A DNA stretch of 64,000 bases from Alphaproteobacteria bacterium. Its GTDB lineage: Bacteria > Pseudomonadota > Alphaproteobacteria > SHVP01. Every line of letters begins with the position of its first letter. Position 1 is the first letter of the stretch. This document shows positions 1-8,928 of the stretch, one piece after another. Under the pieces are notes generated by a model. The model was given only the letters and a program-made list of their open reading frames with translations, was not told where the DNA came from and searched no databases. The translations under genes and the position numbers were made by a program. The DNA is taken from positions 1 through 64,000 of the forward strand of contig JAVJOO010000002.1 of the NCBI GenBank assembly GCA_040216735.1. The letters are read 5' to 3'.

Positions 1-3000
1 TGCGCCACCGGGCCGTCGTTCGAACCGGTGATCGTTACCGTGATCGTTTGCGTCGAGACGACATCCCCGTCAGTGACCTCGTAAGTAAAGGTCTCGACCG
101 CAGACTCGCCGTCGTCCAACCCTTGCGCCGCTTCGGCGATATCGAACGTGTAGGAACCGTCGGCGTTCACGGTGAGTTGGCCGTACTGCCCCTCGCCGTC
201 GCCCTGGAGCGAGAACGTCAAGTCGTCGCCATCGACGTCCGCCGCATCCAAGTTGCCGGTCAGCTGGCCGGCATCTTCATTGCCCGTCACCGTCTCGGCT
301 TGCGCCACCGGCCCATCGTTGGACCCGGTGATCGTCACGGTGATCGTCTGGGTAGTGGTGACGTCGCCGTCGGTTACTTCGTAGGTAAAGGTCTCGGCCG
401 CGCTCTCGCCGTCGTCCAACCCTTGCGCCGCCTCGGCGATGTCGAACGTGTAGGAACCGTCAGCGTTGACAGTGAGCTGGCCGTACTGGCCCTCGCCGTC
501 GCCCTGCAGCGAGAACGTCAGATCATCACCATCGACGTCGGCCGCATCCAAGTTGCCGGTCAGCTGGCCGGCATCTTCATTGCCCGTCACCGTCTCGGCT
601 TGCGCCACCGGCCCATCGTTGGACCCGGTGATCGTCACGGTGATCGTCTGGGTGCTCGTAACGTCGCCGTCGGTGACCTCGTAGGTGAACGTCTCAACCG
701 CAGACTCGCCGTCATCCAGGCCTTGCGCCGCATCGGCGATGTCGAACGTGTAGGAACCGTCGGCGTTCACGGTGAGTTGGCCGTACTGGCCTTCCCCGTC
801 GCCCTGCAGCGAGAACGTCAGGTCGTCGCCGTCGACATCGGCTGCATCCAAGTTGCCGGTCAGTTGACCCGCATCCTCGGAACCCGACACCGCCTCGGCT
901 TGCGCCACTGGCCCGTCGTTGGACCCGGTGATCGTCACCGTGATCGTCTGGGTGCTCGTGACATCCCCATCCGTCACTTCATACGTGAAGGTCTCAACCG
1001 CAGATTCGCCGTCATCCAGCCCTTGGGCCGCTTCGGCGATGTCGAACGTGTAGCTGCCGTCGGCGTTGACGGTGAGCTGACCGTACTGGCCTTCCCCGTC
1101 GCCCTGGAGCGAGAACGTCAGATCATCACCATCGACGTCCGCCGCATCGAGGTTGCCGGTCAGTTGGCCGGCATCTTCGTTGCCGGCAACCGTCTCGGCC
1201 TGCGCGACCGGCCCATCGTTGGACCCGGTGATCGTCACCGTGATCGTCTGGGTACTCGTGACGTCGCCGTCGGTTACTTCGTAGGTAAAGGTCTCGACCG
1301 CGCTCTCGCCGTCGTCCAACCCTTGCGCCGCCTCGGCGATGTCGAACGTGTAGGAACCGTCAGCGTTGACAGTGAGCTGGCCGTACTGGCCCTCGCCGTC
1401 GCCCTGCAGGCTGAACGTTAGTTCGTCGCCGTCCACATCGGCTGCATCGAGATTGCCGGTGAGTTGGCCCGCATCTTCATTGCCCGAGACTGTCTCGGCC
1501 TGTGCCACCGGCCCGTCGTTGGACCCGGTGATCGTCACCGTGATCGTCTGCGTCGAGACAACGTCGCCGTCAGTCACTTCATACGTGAAGGTCTCGACCG
1601 CAGATTCGCCGTCATCCAGCCCTTGGGCCGCATCGGCGATATCGAACGTGTAGGAACCGTCGGCATTCACCGTCAGTTGGCCATACTGGCCTTCCCCGTC
1701 GCCCTGCAGGCTGAACGTCAGATCGTCGCCGTCCACGTCCGCGGCATCGAGGTTGCCGGTCAGTTGACCCGCATCCTCGGTGCCTGTCACCGTCTCGGCC
1801 TGTGCCACCGGGCCATCATTGGACCCGGTGATCGTGACTTGGATCGTCTGCGTCGAGACAACGTCCCCGTCCGTCACTTCATACGTGAAGGTCTCGACAA
1901 CGCTCTCGCCATCATCCAACGATTGGGCGTTGGAAGCGATATCGAAGGTGTAGGAACCATCTGTATTGACCGTCAGCTGCCCGTACTGGCCCTCGCCGTC
2001 GCCCTGCAGGCTGAACGTCAGGTCGTCGCCGTCCACGTCCGCCGCATCCAAGTTGCCGGTCAGTTGGCCGGCGTCCTCGGTGCCGGAGACGGATTCGGCC
2101 TGTGCCACCGGACCGTCGTTGGACCCGGTGATCGTCACCGTGATCGTCTGGGTGCTCGTGACGTCCCCGTCGGTGACCTCATAGGTGAACGTCTCAACCG
2201 CGCTCTCACCGTCATCCAACCCTTGCGCCGCTTCGGCAATGTCGAAGGTGTAGGAACCGTCGGCGTTAACAGTGAGCTGACCGAACTGGCCTTCCCCGTC
2301 GCCCTGGAGCGAGAACGTCAGGTCGTCGCCGTCCACGTCCGCCGCATCGAGGTTGCCGGTGAGTTGCCCGGCGTCTTCGCCGCCGGAGACAGACTCCGCC
2401 TGTGCCACGGGGCCGTCGTTCGAGCCAGTGATCGTCACTTGGATCGTTTGGGTCGTGGTTACGTCGCCGTCGCTCACTTCGTAGGTGAACGTCTCGACTG
2501 CGGATTCCCCGTCGTCGAGACCCTGTGCCGCTTCGGCAATATCGAAGGTGTAGGAGCCATCGGCGTTGACTGTCAGTTGTCCGTACTGCCCGGCGCCGTC
2601 GCCCTGCAGGCTGAACGTCAGGTCGTCGCCCTCGACATCCGTGGCATCCAAGTTGCCGCTCAACTGGCCGGCGTCTTCGCCGCCCGTAACCGCTTCGGCT
2701 TGCGCGATGGGTCCGTCGTTGCTGCCGGTGATCGCGACTGAAATGGTCTGGGTAACGGTCTCGTCGCCGTCGCTCACCTGATAGGTGAAGGTCTCGACCG
2801 CGGTCTCGCCGTCGTCGAGGCTTTGCGCATTTTCATTGACCGCGAAGCTGTAGGAGCCATCGGCGTTGACCGTCAGCGTGCCGTATTGGCCGGCGCCGTC
2901 TTCGCCCGACGCGAGCCCAAAGGTCAAATCGTCGCCGTCGATATCGGTGGCGGTGAGGTTGCCCGTCACCGTGCCCGCATCTTCACTGCCGGTCACGAAT

Positions 3001-4680
3001 TCGGCCTGTGCGACCGGACCGTCGTTGGACCCGGTGATCGTGACACTGATCGTCTGGGTGCTGGTGACGTCGCCATCGGTCACTTCGTAAGTGAACGTCT
3101 CGACCGCGGATTCGCCATCGTCGAGGCCTTGCGCCGCTTCGGCGATATCGAAGGTGTAGGACCCGTCGGCATTGACGGTGAGCTGCCCGTACTGGCCTTC
3201 GCCGTCGCCTTGCAGGCTGAACGTCAGGTCGTCGCCCTCGACGTCAGTTGCCTCCAAGTTGCCGGTGAGTTGCCCTGCGTCTTCGCCGCCCGAGATAACC
3301 TCGGCGGTAGCCACCGGGCCGTCGTTGGAGCCGGTCAATGTGATGCTGAGGGTGTTTTCGGAAACGTTGGCCCCGTCGCTCGCGGTGAAGGTGAGATCGA
3401 CATCGACCTCCTCGCCGTCGTCGAGACCCTGAAGGGCGGCGTTATCAGGCGTGAAGGCGTAGGAGCCGTCCTGCTGGACGACCAGTTGGCCGACCGTGAC
3501 GGTTTCGCCGTTGACCGTACCCTGGACCGCGACCGTAGTGGCGCCGGTCGTGCCGTCGGGTTCGACGCCGGAGATGCCAAAGCTGATTTCGCCACCTTCG
3601 GGGTCGGTGGCATCGAGATTACCGGTCAGGACGCTGCTGTCCTCGGTGCCTTGGACGATTTCCGCGAGCGCGACCAAGTTGTCGTCGGTGCCCTGAAGGG
3701 TGATCGACAGGGTATCGCTATCGCTTGCAGTGCCGTCGCTCGCGGTGAAGGTCAGGTCGACCTGGACCTGGTCGTCCGGACCGAGCCCTTGGAGAGCGGC
3801 GTTGTCGGGGGTGAAGGTGTAGGCGCCGTCCGCCGCAACGATGAGCAAGCCGACGGTGACGGTCTGACCGCCGACTGTTCCCTGAACGGGAACCGTGGTG
3901 ACGCCGTTCGCATCGGGCGTGTGGCCGTCGACGGTAAAGGTCACATTCTCGCCGTCGATGTCGGTGGCATCCAAGTTGCCGCTCAGGACGCCGCTGTCTT
4001 CGGTGCCGGCGATCGTTTCGGCGGTAGCGACCGGGGCATCGTTCGAGCCGGTGATCGTGACTTGGATCGCTTGGGTAACGGTCTCGTCGCCGTCGCTGAC
4101 CTGATAGGTAAAGGTCTCGACCGCGGTTTCGCCGTCGTCCAGGGTCTGCGCGGCGGCGTTCAAGTCGAAGGTGTAGGAACCATCTGCATTGACCGTCAGA
4201 TCGCCGTACTGGCCAGTGCCGGTCTCGCTGGGATCGAGACTGAAGGTGAGCGAATCGCCGTCGATGTCGGTGGCGGCGAGGTTGCCCGTCAACTGACCGG
4301 CGTCCTCTGAACCGGATACAGCCTCTGCTTGCGCTACGGGCCCGTCGTTCGATCCGGTGATCGTCACCTGAATGGTTTGGGTGCTGACGACATCTCCGTC
4401 GGTCACTTCGTAGGTGAAGGTCTCGACCGCGCTCTCGCCGTCGTCCAGGCCTTGCGCCGCGTCGCCGATATCGAAGGTGTAGGAGCCGTCGGCGTTGACC
4501 GTCAGCTGCCCGTACTCGCCCTCGCCGTCGCCCTGCAGGCTGAACGTCAGATCGTCGCCGTCGATGTCGGTGGCGTCGAGATTGCCGGTCAACTGGCCGG
4601 CGTCTTCGCCGCCCGTCACCAACTCTGCGCTCGCGACCGGCCCGTCGTTGGAGCCGGTGATCGTGACCGTCAAGGTGTTA
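1..4680 (-). repeat. VCBS-type tandem repeat array, 100-residue units
   Basis: About 15 copies of a domain whose core reads TITGSNDGPVAQAE, then EDAGQLTGNLDAADVDGDDL, then FSLQGDGEGQYGQLTVNADG. Corresponding points fall at 1, 301, 601, 901, 1201, 1501, 1801, 2101, 2401 and 2701, an exact 300-base period. Spacing then changes (about 3007, 3310, 3665, 4021, 4327, 4627) because units nearer the N-terminus differ in length. The block at 241-300 is identical to 541-600, which implies recent duplication or gene conversion. Each unit carries DVDGDD- and DDGES-type acidic motifs that could bind calcium. Confidence 0.95.
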
Positions 4681-7586
4681 TCGTCGAACAGGACCGGCTG
4701 GCCGTTGTCGGTCGCGACGATGGTGAACTGAGCAACCGCGCTCTCGCCGTCGTCCAGGGATTGCTGCGAGGCGTCAATGGCGAATTCGTAGGTGCCGTCG
4801 GCATGCAGCGTCAGCGTGCCTTCGGGCGTCGCAACGACATAGTCGCCGTTGGCATCGGCGGTAACACCGTCAATGCTGAATTCGAGATCGTCGCTGTCGC
4901 GGTCGAAGGTACCCTCGCCGCCGATGTCGTCGGTCAGGCTGCCGACCAACACGCCGGCGTCCTCGGTGCCCGCGATGGAATCGGGCAGAACGGTCGGGAT
5001 ACCGTTGACGATGACGTTGAAGCTGTCGGATACCGACGAGATCGACCCGTCGGCCTCGACCGCCGTTGCGGTCACGTTGATTTGGAAGTCGCCGGAGTCA
5101 CCCGCAGGCGGGGTCACTGCCAGGGTATCGAGCAACGCCTGAGAGGCGCCGGAAATCTCGATCGAGCCCTCGCCGTCGGTGATCGCGATCGACTGGGCAA
5201 CGCCATTGTCGTCGATGAAGTGCAGGGTCGAGCCCTCGGGCAAGCCGCTGACTTGAACCTCAAGCACCTCGGCCCCGTCGGTGTCGTTCAGCGACGCGCC
5301 CAGCCCAAGCAGGATGGCAGAATCCTCAACGCCATAGACGTCGCCAACCGAAAGCGTCGGCGGTTCGGCAGCGATGATGGTGCCGTCGACTTCGATCTGA
5401 AGGAGCTCGAACGTCTCGACATCCATGTCGATAGAGTTGAAATGGAACGGCGTGCTGGGGTCGGCGCGGTAGGCCGCAACCTCGGCCTGGAAGGCCGGAT
5501 CCTCGAACTCCGCGCGGGTCATGGAAATACGCAGGGTGTCGGTCCCGGCGCCACCGATCAGCGTGTCTCCCTCACCGCCGATGACAAGGTCGTCGCCTGC
5601 GCCCGCATTGATCGTATTGGCTTCGCCGGTCTGCCCGATGATGACGTCGTCGCCCGAGCCCGTGACGATGTTCTCGACATTTTCGATTTCGTCTTCGCCG
5701 GTGGCATCGCCGCGCGCGGTGTTGGCGTCGATGTCGAACTCGTCGTTGTCGTCTTCGTCGAGGTTGACGGTCACACCCTCGGTATCGGCCGCGAAGGAGA
5801 CGGTATCGATCCCGTCGCCGCCGTCGTAGACATCGTCCGAGCCGTCATCGTCGGAAGTGCCGATAAAATCGTCGCCGTCACCCGCGTCGATGTTGTCCTC
5901 GCCGGCCCCGCCGAAAATCGTATCGTTGCCGTCGCCGCCCTCGATGTCGTCGTCGCCAGTGCCACCAAAGATCGTGTCGTTGCCCGCGCCGCCCGAGATA
6001 TCGTCGTCGTCCGCGCCACCGTGGAGCGTGTCGTTACCTGTGCCGCCGTCGATCGTGTCGTCGCCCGCGCCGCCGAAAACAGTGTCGTTGCCAGCACCGG
6101 CATCGACGATGTCGTCGCCGCCAAGCGCATTGATCGTATCGTTGCCCGCACCGGCGTCGAACTGATCGTCGCCCTCGGTGCCGGTGAGGGTATCGTCGCC
6201 CGCGCCACCGCGAATCACCGGATCGAAGACCGTGTTGTTCTGGCTGGTGGGCTGGAAACCCGTGACCGGCGCGCCCGGCCCCCCGCCGCCCTGGCTGAGG
6301 CCGCCCTGGGTGCCGCCAAAGCCGGCGCTCGGGTTGTAGTCGAACACGCTGTCGCCGCCGCCGAAGTCGTCGTCCGGACCGCCGGCGTCGTCACCGCCCG
6401 CGGCAGTTTCGATGAGCGAGTCGGCCGCGCCCTGATCGACCAAAGCGTTTTGGAACGCCTCGGCGGCCTCTTGCAACGCTTCTTCTTCATCCAACCCTTC
6501 GGCCAGCGCGAGTTCGAACGCGAGTTCGGCTGCGGCCTCGGCGTTATCGACTGTGTCTTCGTCGGCACCCTCTTCGGCCGCCGCCTCCTTCGCCTCGTCG
6601 ATCGTTTGCTCGAGGTCGCCGCCGTCGTTGCGGCCCTGCTCGCCCTCTTCGTAGCGCCACAGGCCACGGGTGTCGTTGGCGTTGTCGGTAAAGATGCTGC
6701 GGAGCTGTTCGGACGGCAGAATCGCCGGCTGGGTCGGCGCGACCAGCGCGCTTTCGATGAAGACGGTCTGGTTGGCTTGGTTTAGCACCTGGGTGCCGGC
6801 ATCGTTGGTGACGGCGATTTCGCCGATGTGACCGGAGTCTTCCTGCAACAGCGTGATAACGGTGTCTTCGTCTTCGGAACCCGCCTTGATCGCGACCTTG
6901 GTGCCGCGAATACCGATGGTGGCGACCGGCGTATTGACCGTCATCGCATCGGAGCCGGACTTGGCGACCTGGCCCGAAACGAAGGTGAAGACGCCCTGAA
7001 CCACGGTGAAGGTCGACGACCCTTCGCCGGTGTTCGCGTCGAACACCATTTCGTCGAGGGTCATGCGCGCGCCTTCGTCGAGCGCGAATTCCGTGTTGTC
7101 GATAAAGGTGACGCTCACCGCGCCGGTATCGTCGGTCTCGAGCACATCGCCCTGATAGACCGGATCGCCTTCGTTCAGTTCGACACGCGTGCCATCGGCG
7201 CGAGTCGCGAAGACGCCGCCCTCGGCCGTATCGACGGTGCCGATCGGTTGATCGCTTTGCCCCATCAGAGTGGCATCGCCCTCGCCGCCGCCGAGGATGT
7301 CGGGGCCGGCCAACGCTTCGGCCACGTCGGGCATGATTTTGCCACCGCCCTCGGTCATCAGAACCGGGGCCATTTCGGTGCCGAAGAAATTCTGCACCAT
7401 GACCTGCTCGCCGTTCTGACCGGTGAGCTGAAGTTCGGTGCCTGCACGGGCGAACTGGGCGTTCAGGAGCATCGCGCCGTGCGGGACGGTCAGGGTGCTG
7501 ACACCCGCAGCGTTCAGTGTAATCGGGGCCGTGCCCTCGCCAGCCGCCACAGGCGTGTCGGGTGTCTCGTTGCGATCGTCTACCAC
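1..7586 (-). CDS. Giant FecR/RTX/VCBS-repeat surface protein (C-terminus beyond window)
   Basis: At least 2,528 residues on the minus strand, still open at the left edge. The GTG start at 7586 has GGGAG 8 bases upstream and an in-frame TGA just before it. Order of parts: a low-complexity head; a FecR-type domain at about 140-260 (GDPVYQGDVLETDDTGAVSV, ending in TPVATIGIRGTKVAI); an acidic Ala/Glu-rich linker at 310-400; RTX nonapeptides (GGAGNDTI, GGTGDDDI) at about 455-580, which should bind calcium; then VCBS/cadherin-like modules from about 780 to the edge. No Sec signal is visible, so type I secretion through a C-terminal signal outside the window is likely. This domain set is known from giant adhesins and biofilm proteins. 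Adhesion is inferred; no T1SS genes lie in the window. Confidence 0.9.
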   Translation of the reverse strand, partial: MVDDRNETPDTPVAAGEGTAPITLNAAGVSTLTVPHGAMLLNAQFARAGTELQLTGQNGEQVMVQNFFGTEMAPVLMTEGGGKIMPDVAEALAGPDILGGGEGDATLMGQSDQPIGTVDTAEGGVFATRADGTRVELNEGDPVYQGDVLETDDTGAVSVTFIDNTEFALDEGARMTLDEMVFDANTGEGSSTFTVVQGVFTFVSGQVAKSGSDAMTVNTPVATIGIRGTKVAIKAGSEDEDTVITLLQEDSGHIGEIAVTNDAGTQVLNQANQTVFIESALVAPTQPAILPSEQLRSIFTDNANDTRGLWRYEEGEQGRNDGGDLEQTIDEAKEAAAEEGADEDTVDNAEAAAELAFELALAEGLDEEEALQEAAEAFQNALVDQGAADSLIETAAGGDDAGGPDDDFGGGDSVFDYNPSAGFGGTQGGLSQGGGGPGAPVTGFQPTSQNNTVFDPVIRGGAGDDTLTGTEGDDQFDAGAGNDTINALGGDDIVDAGAGNDTVFGGAGDDTIDGGTGNDTLHGGADDDDISGGAGNDTIFGGTGDDDIEGGDGNDTIFGGAGEDNIDAGDGDDFIGTSDDDGSDDVYDGGDGIDTVSFAADTEGVTVNLDEDDNDEFDIDANTARGDATGEDEIENVENIVTGSGDDVIIGQTGEANTINAGAGDDLVIGGEGDTLIGGAGTDTLRISMTRAEFEDPAFQAEVAAYRADPSTPFHFNSIDMDVETFELLQIEVDGTIIAAEPPTLSVGDVYGVEDSAILLGLGASLNDTDGAEVLEVQVSGLPEGSTLHFIDDNGVAQSIAITDGEGSIEISGASQALLDTLAVTPPAGDSGDFQINVTATAVEADGSISSVSDSFNVIVNGIPTVLPDSIAGTEDAGVLVGSLTDDIGGEGTFDRDSDDLEFSIDGVTADANGDYVVATPEGTLTLHADGTYEFAIDASQQSLDDGESAVAQFTIVATDNGQPVLFDDNTLTVTITGSNDGPVASAELVTGGEDAGQLTGNLDATDIDGDDLTFSLQGDGEGEYGQLTVNADGSYTFDIGDAAQGLDDGESAVETFTYEVTDGDVVSTQTIQVTITGSNDGPVAQAEAVSGSEDAGQLTGNLAATDIDGDSLTFSLDPSETGTGQYGDLTVNADGSYTFDLNAAAQTLDDGETAVETFTYQVSDGDETVTQAIQVTITGSNDAPVATAETIAGTEDSGVLSGNLDATDIDGENVTFTVDGHTPDANGVTTVPVQGTVGGQTVTVGLLIVAADGAYTFTPDNAALQGLGPDDQVQVDLTFTASDGTASDSDTLSITLQGTDDNLVALAEIVQGTEDSSVLTGNLDATDPEGGEISFGISGVEPDGTTGATTVAVQGTVNGETVTVGQLVVQQDGSYAFTPDNAALQGLDDGEEVDVDLTFTASDGANVSENTLSITLTGSNDGPVATAEVISGGEDAGQLTGNLEATDVEGDDLTFSLQGDGEGQYGQLTVNADGSYTFDIAEAAQGLDDGESAVETFTYEVTDGDVTSTQTISVTITGSNDGPVAQAEFVTGSEDAGTVTGNLTATDIDGDDLTFGLASGEDGAGQYGTLTVNADGSYSFAVNENAQSLDDGETAVETFTYQVSDGDETVTQTISVAITGSNDGPIAQAEAVTGGEDAGQLSGNLDATDVEGDDLTFSLQGDGAGQYGQLTVNADGSYTFDIAEAAQGLDDGESAVETFTYEVSDGDVTTTQTIQVTITGSNDGPVAQAESVSGGEDAGQLTGNLDAADVDGDDLTFSLQGDGEGQFGQLTVNADGSYTFDIAEAAQGLDDGESAVETFTYEVTDGDVTSTQTITVTITGSNDGPVAQAESVSGTEDAGQLTGNLDAADVDGDDLTFSLQGDGEGQYGQLTVNTDGSYTFDIASNAQSLDDGESVVETFTYEVTDGDVVSTQTIQVTITGSNDGPVAQAETVTGTEDAGQLTGNLDAADVDGDDLTFSLQGDGEGQYGQLTVNADGSYTFDIADAAQGLDDGESAVETFTYEVTDGDVVSTQTITVTITGSNDGPVAQAETVSGNEDAGQLTGNLDAADVDGDELTFSLQGDGEGQYGQLTVNADGSYTFDIAEAAQGLDDGESAVETFTYEVTDGDVTSTQTITVTITGSNDGPVAQAETVAGNEDAGQLTGNLDAADVDGDDLTFSLQGDGEGQYGQLTVNADGSYTFDIAEAAQGLDDGESAVETFTYEVTDGDVTSTQTITVTITGSNDGPVAQAEAVSGSEDAGQLTGNLDAADVDGDDLTFSLQGDGEGQYGQLTVNADGSYTFDIADAAQGLDDGESAVETFTYEVTDGDVTSTQTITVTITGSNDGPVAQAETVTGNEDAGQLTGNLDAADVDGDDLTFSLQGDGEGQYGQLTVNADGSYTFDIAEAAQGLDDGESAAETFTYEVTDGDVTTTQTITVTITGSNDGPVAQAETVTGNEDAGQLTGNLDAADVDGDDLTFSLQGDGEGQYGQLTVNADGSYTFDIAEAAQGLDDGESAVETFTYEVTDGDVVSTQTITVTITGSNDGPVA

Positions 7587-7626
7587 GGCTCTATCTCCCA
7601 ATCAGACCGGCATAGGAAAACGTGCG

Positions 7627-7651
7627 TCCGGTGCGGCGGGCGCGCACCGGA
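7627..7651 (-). promoter_or_regulatory. 9-bp stem-loop in the adhesin leader
   Basis: TCCGGTGCG (7627-7635) pairs perfectly with CGCACCGGA (7643-7651) around a 7-base loop. It lies about 40 bases before the GTG start of the giant adhesin, on the leader side of its Shine-Dalgarno sequence. There is no U-tract, so it is not a simple terminator. It could be a leader RNA structure or a DNA operator. A similar CCGG-rich hairpin stands before the ABC exporter at 15372. Confidence 0.45.
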
Positions 7652-7755
7652 TCGTTCCCTGCCCAGGCCTTGAGATTACTACGAATTCTTACGGGATTAC
7701 TGGTCATTTGTGCCGTCTACCTTGGTCGAATTGCCCGCCGTTCTGCGGCATTGAT

Positions 7756-7807
7756 GTAGGATGCATTCTACGCATTTTTAGCCGTAACCCAGTGACGCGG
7801 GTCACTG
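7756..7807. promoter_or_regulatory. Two adjacent palindromes, possible operators
   Basis: 7756-7771 is a near-perfect palindrome (GTAGGATGCATTCTAC, one mismatched pair). 7790-7807 is a perfect 7-bp inverted repeat, CAGTGAC and GTCACTG around GCGG. Both lie midway in the divergent intergenic region, where regulators of either gene would bind. The second resembles a CRP/FNR-family half-site pair but has 4 rather than 6 central bases. No cognate regulator is identifiable in the window. Confidence 0.4.
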
Positions 7808-8048
7808 TGGCTGGCGAATCCATTGATGCCTTGGAGTTGTGCGATGGCGCACCGATTCAACCGTGAGTCAGGCGATTCCGGTTCGATTCGGGCAAGAAAA
7901 AAGGACGGAGCGCGGACGCCCCGTCCCGAGTTCAGGGAGGCATCGTACCGGATAGAGGGGCACGATGGGGCGATCATGTGCGAAAACTGGTTGATGAACC
8001 GTTAACGCGCCCCGATAAGGTCGCGGACAAATCGAACCGGGAGGGCGT

Positions 8049-8786
8049 GTGACCAATCGACTGCTGACCAGTGTGCGCCGTCGCCTCGCGGATTGGCGCT
8101 ATCCGGCAGGCTACCGCGTGGCCCGGCGCGGCGGCGCGACGTGGCTGCTCAATCATCGCCACTTCATCGATCGTCACATGCTGTTCGATGGCGACTACGA
8201 AGTGGCCCAACGGGTAAAACTGTTCGATCTGGCCAGATCCCACGATTGTGCGGTTTTTGTGGATATCGGGGCGAATTTCGGGCTTTACAGCGTCCAAGCA
8301 GCCCTGCACGGGTCGTTCGGGAGCATCCATGCTTTTGAACCGGATGCGCGAAATTTGGCCTGTCTACGCGCAAATTTGCACCTAAATGGGCTTCTTGACC
8401 GGGTTCTTGTCCACGAAGTGGCGCTTTCCGACCATGACGGAAATGTCTCATTTTCGGCTGCAGGCGATAAATTTACCGGCCAAAGTCGTGTTTTGGGCGC
8501 CAAGACGGCCGATTCAATCGATATTCCGGCCCGCCGCCTGGACAGCCTTTTTCGGCCCGGCGGAGGTTATTGTCTGAAAATCGATGTCGAAGGACACGAA
8601 ATCGCCGTCCTTGAGGGTGCCCGCGCCCTGTTGGCGGACGAAGCTTGGGTTATCCAGGTCGAGTGTCTGGAGGCAAAGGACACCCGCGTCGCGACGTTCC
8701 TTGCCGCCCTTGGCGGCGAAGACGCGGGCCGGATCGGCCAGGACCGCTATTTCGTCAAGGCCCGTGCCGCATCCCCCGCGACCTAA
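8049..8786 (+). CDS. FkbM family SAM-dependent methyltransferase
   Basis: 245 residues, GTG start with a GGAGG sequence about 4-5 bases upstream. The SAM-binding signature is clear: VDIGANFG at 71-78, the acidic loop HAFEPD at 95-99, and KIDVEGHE at 177-184, the order typical of FkbM-type O-methyltransferases. These often methylate sugars or secondary metabolites. It stands alone on the plus strand, divergent from the giant adhesin and convergent with the PhyH-like dioxygenase. Being next to a sulfation operon suggests modification of a surface glycan or lipid; that is inference. The substrate cannot be read from sequence. Confidence 0.88.
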   Translation: MTNRLLTSVRRRLADWRYPAGYRVARRGGATWLLNHRHFIDRHMLFDGDYEVAQRVKLFDLARSHDCAVFVDIGANFGLYSVQAALHGSFGSIHAFEPDARNLACLRANLHLNGLLDRVLVHEVALSDHDGNVSFSAAGDKFTGQSRVLGAKTADSIDIPARRLDSLFRPGGGYCLKIDVEGHEIAVLEGARALLADEAWVIQVECLEAKDTRVATFLAALGGEDAGRIGQDRYFVKARAASPAT

Positions 8787-8812
8787 GAAAAAGGGGTGGC
8801 CGAAGCCACCCC
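8786..8812 (-). terminator. Rho-independent terminator of the PhyH-like gene
   Basis: GGGGTGGC (8793-8800) pairs with GCCACCCC (8805-8812). Read on the minus strand the loop is UUCG closed by C-G, an exceptionally stable tetraloop, and the stem is followed by TTTTTCTT (8792-8785). The U-tract orientation assigns it to the leftward dioxygenase gene. It abuts the stop codon of the rightward FkbM gene. Confidence 0.88.
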
Positions 8813-8893
8813 ATCAAGGCGTTTCCCACCCACCTAAAGAGATGGTTGAGAGAACAAACCGTCGTGGTTCTACCTCGGCCGGGGCACCCGCGC

Positions 8894-8909
8894 TGTGACT
8901 GATGTCACA
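8894..8909. promoter_or_regulatory. Perfect CRP/FNR-type palindrome
   Basis: TGTGA-CTGATG-TCACA matches the CRP consensus arms TGTGA-N6-TCACA exactly. It sits in the 142-base gap between two convergent genes, 20 bases past the end of the PhyH-like gene, so it has no obvious promoter to serve. It may be a chance site, a roadblock, or the regulator site of an unannotated antisense transcript. Confidence 0.4.
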
Positions 8910-8928
8910 ACGTGCGGGGTTTGCCTCA

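Larger units (their letters stand above)
7587..8048. other. Intergenic region between divergent genes
   Basis: This 462-base stretch separates the giant adhesin (leftward) from the FkbM methyltransferase (rightward) and must hold both promoters. No convincing reading frame is seen. It contains the adhesin leader hairpin (7627-7651) and two palindromes (7756-7771 and 7790-7807). Bases 7660-7780 are more AT-rich than the flanking genes, as expected for a promoter region, but no clear -35/-10 pair was found. Confidence 0.6.

Noticed and set aside
1-4700. CRISPR array suggested by regular spacing
   Set aside because: Units are 300 bases, coding and contiguous without distinct spacers; they are protein repeats.
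48-6785. Long plus-strand reading frames opposite the adhesin (for example 48-1421, 1464-2741, 2823-4310, 4329-6785)
   Set aside because: They are mirror frames of the repetitive minus-strand gene, kept open by its codon composition. Their translations repeat with the same period and contain no known domain.
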